Shown here in pieces: positions 62,065 through 64,000 of a DNA stretch of 64,000 bases. Positions within the stretch are counted from its first letter, which is position 1. Each line of letters starts with the position of its first letter. The notes beneath the pieces are model-generated. The model saw nothing but the letters and a program-made list of their open reading frames with translations, did not search any database and was not told the DNA's origin. The stretch is from NCBI GenBank assembly GCA_000328365.1, contig KB309044.1, positions 246,552 through 310,551 on the forward strand. The letters are read 5' to 3'. The stretch is from Capitella teleta (Eukaryota > Annelida > Polychaeta > Capitellidae). Both the position numbers and the translations under genes were made by a program.

Positions 62065-62511
62065 TCAGCCTAATAGAACGGAGTAGACCTCAAGGTCCTT
62101 TCTATATAACACCCGTATATTATAAACGTGGGACAACTCGAATGATCCATTAATTATCAGTATAGAATACCTTGATAATTGATCATTATAGCATTCAATG
62201 GGAGTGCATACATCATGATTATTGTCATTGCTGCAGTGAAAATCCAGGTATAAATTATTCCCGACCCCCACCCCTTCTTCCATTTTTAATAATTCATAAT
62301 TCTCAAGTGCCATTATGATGGATGATATTCCGTCCTTGGCAGTAAGTAATCGATTCCGCCTCGCGAATAAAGCTCCTTTGTTCGACCGGAAGACAAGGAG
62401 AACTGTGTCAATATATTCCCACAGATGTGCTATATTATCCTCCGAATGCATTTCTTCTATATAGTCTAAATAATTAAATTGTAACTTTGATACCAGATTA
62501 TCATATTGCAT
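62065..62511 (-). CDS. Possible exon, unrecognised
   Basis: An open stretch with protein-like composition on the minus strand: HLWEYIDTVLLVFRSNKGAL, then FARRNRLLTAKDGISSIIMALENYELLKMEEG. An acceptor-like aattatttag precedes 62461 and a weak donor GGG|GTGGGG follows 62274. I do not recognise the family, and the part beyond 62270 looks non-coding. Could be a single internal exon of a larger gene reaching outside this window. Confidence 0.25.
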   Translation of the reverse strand: MQYDNLVSKLQFNYLDYIEEMHSEDNIAHLWEYIDTVLLVFRSNKGALFARRNRLLTAKDGISSIIMALENYELLKMEEGVGVGNNLYLDFHCSNDNNHDVCTPIECYNDQLSRYSILIINGSFELSHVYNIRVLYRKDLEVYSVLLG

Positions 62512-63562
62512 AATTAAATACTGTAATTATATATCGTACGGTATTGAATATGATCAAAATGCGAAATATGTATCCCCTATATTATATGCATGCATGCAAT
62601 CAGATCGGATCTTATATCCCTCCGTACGAGATACCTGGCTAACAGATGACCGGTAGCCATATTCTCACTTTCTCTGTAATAAAGAGAAACCTGATAAAAT
62701 TGTTTCCATTCCTTACAGAATTATGTATACTGATATGTATATAGCGCAAAATGTATTATAAGATAAAGTTTCTATGCGCTGAACATAAAAGAAAATTGCA
62801 TGCATTAGGTCTAATAATAGAACAAGATGCAAAAGGGGAAGAGAGTCATTGGTGCCCAGTGCCACTTCAGGTATGAAGAGAGTCTTCTATAATTCCTGGT
62901 CAAAAAACTCATTGCACTGGAACACCCTGAGACGTCATATTATTAACATGCAATATTATTATAGAATGCTAAGAATATGAATTAATATTTTTCGCAATGT
63001 AAAATTGACGATACATATAAAAGTCTTCAATGTCTTCTTCTGAAGGGCGGCGTTGCATGGCGATAACGGATAACTGAAAATCTGGGTCCCGGGGAGATCT
63101 ATTATATTCATAATACAATAGCTAGAAGCGACAATATGTTAATTCAACATTGACTCTCTCTGTGGTTTTTTGTCACACGTCCCATGCCACACACGTGTAC
63201 TCTCATAATACGTCGCCAATATTACGCCGTTTCTAATCTAAAACGTGTATGATTTGTGTATTTTGTTTTGCTGGTCTATCGGGCTACCCAACTAGATCAA
63301 GGATTACTGATCCTGATCTTGTAGAATCACAGAAATTCACTCAAAAAGGGGAAATAACACATCACCTTTATTAGGGAATAATATATACAATAATAATATA
63401 TAATAATATATACAATATCTCGGTCTTGGGGTGCCCAGTTTCAAGTTTTATGTCCATATCATTGCTAGCATCATCACACATGCTACCCTCCATCTTCTCA
63501 TGAGCAGCATCCTCACGACCATCCTGATCACCAAATACAGGGTCTTTATTCAATCGAGATCT
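62512..63562. other. Intergenic, no gene recognised
   Basis: AT-rich. ATATATGCATGCATGCAA near 62582 and (ATA)n at 63377-63416 are simple-sequence patches. Confidence 0.4.
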
Positions 63563-63574
63563 ACATGGCAGGAT

Positions 63575-63782
63575 TCTTCGGTGACTCTGCAGTGCTGCCC
63601 AACTGCGTAACAAGGCCGGGCGCTGTGTACTACTGTCTATGGTGGTATGCAGGATAAAGAACCCTTGGGTTTTATCGATAAGAGTAGGGGGAAACCCCGG
63701 TCCCGGGCCTTCTCTTCTGGCGCCCGTATCATCCGATCGGATTGGGTGGAGCCGTAAAACCCCATCACTCACTCACTCACTC
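63575..63782 (+). repeat. Short interspersed retroposon S1, copy 2, with 12-bp target duplication
   Basis: Flanked by ACATGGCAGGAT at 63563-63574 and 63783-63794, a perfect 12-bp direct repeat. The 208-bp body matches 20345-20537, and the right end is (TCAC)n. A target duplication of this length indicates insertion by a LINE machinery. No clear A/B boxes are seen, so it may be a SINE of another type or the 3' end of a LINE. Confidence 0.8.
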
Positions 63783-63794
63783 ACATGGCAGGAT

Positions 63795-64000
63795 ATTAGG
63801 ACGTCTATCCCTTAACCCACAATGGTAGCTGAATCTGGATCAAAACCAATTCCAACTGAATCGTCTCAATAGGTTGGAGAGGGTGGTGTCCTGCATGCGG
63901 CTTTAGACTTGACTAGGTTCACTTGGCTGAATAACCGCTATTCATATTGTTCAGTTAGTGTATAGTGCGTAGAAACATTCCATTCTGAGCTGCTTGGCGT
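63795..64000. other. Window end, no gene recognised
   Basis: Nothing recognisable after the S1 retroposon. Confidence 0.4.

Overview
This is a window of an animal nuclear genome, not a bacterium or virus. The genes have several short exons with GT/AG introns, AATAAA poly(A) signals, and orthologues of ordinary metazoan proteins (a PAQR receptor, DNAJB9/ERdj4, cereblon, ATP23, cathepsin L, a CD225/dispanin protein, a heparan-sulfate-type sulfotransferase). The DNA is AT-rich and full of TTAATTAA-like tracts, tRNA-derived SINEs, MITEs, a CR1/L2-type LINE and an IS3EU-type DNA transposon. That mixture fits a marine invertebrate, perhaps an echinoderm, hemichordate or lophotrochozoan; I cannot fix the phylum from the sequence. 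Two runs of exactly 50 N (25023-25072, 60234-60283) are scaffold gaps of unknown true size.

Layout. 0.9-3.2 kb: 5'-truncated LINE (minus). 5.66-7.75 kb: two-exon membrane progestin receptor-like PAQR gene. 10.1-12.5 kb: DNAJB9-like gene (minus), head to head with cereblon (12.8-15.8 kb), followed in the same direction by ATP23 (16.2-18.0 kb). 18.7-21.9 kb: a decayed HS3ST-like sulfotransferase on the minus strand. 24.0-24.9 kb: 43-bp minisatellite, then a gap. 26.0-27.3 kb: an unrecognised two-exon gene (minus) with a PP1-docking motif. 29.6-32.4 kb: cathepsin L-like protease. 34.1-34.8 kb: second minisatellite (about 38-bp unit). 36.8-39.2 kb: fossil Ty3/gypsy element. 42-44 kb: promoter-like block and weak exon candidates. 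46.5-47.6 kb: internally deleted hAT element with a perfect 8-bp target duplication, then a TTTA microsatellite. 50.4-54.7 kb: possible 4.2-kb element with TTAA-flanked inverted ends. 57.4-58.4 kb: CD225/dispanin gene. 59.1-60.6 kb: IS3EU-type transposon with its transposase largely readable. The remainder is repeat-rich intergenic DNA.

The host genes do not form one pathway. DNAJB9 (ER folding stress), cereblon (CRL4 ubiquitin ligase substrate receptor) and ATP23 (mitochondrial inner-membrane processing protease) are all protein quality-control genes and sit together within 8 kb, but this may be chance. The most unusual observations are: (i) two copies of one roughly 700-bp TTAA-flanked MITE, in the same orientation, each ending exactly 29 nt before the 3' splice site of an unrelated gene (cereblon and cathepsin L); (ii) two 57-bp introns in cereblon and ATP23 that are both stop-free and frame-preserving; (iii) cereblon carrying isoleucine at the position of human Val388 and asparagine at that of His378; (iv) a sulfotransferase gene broken in several places between intact neighbours.
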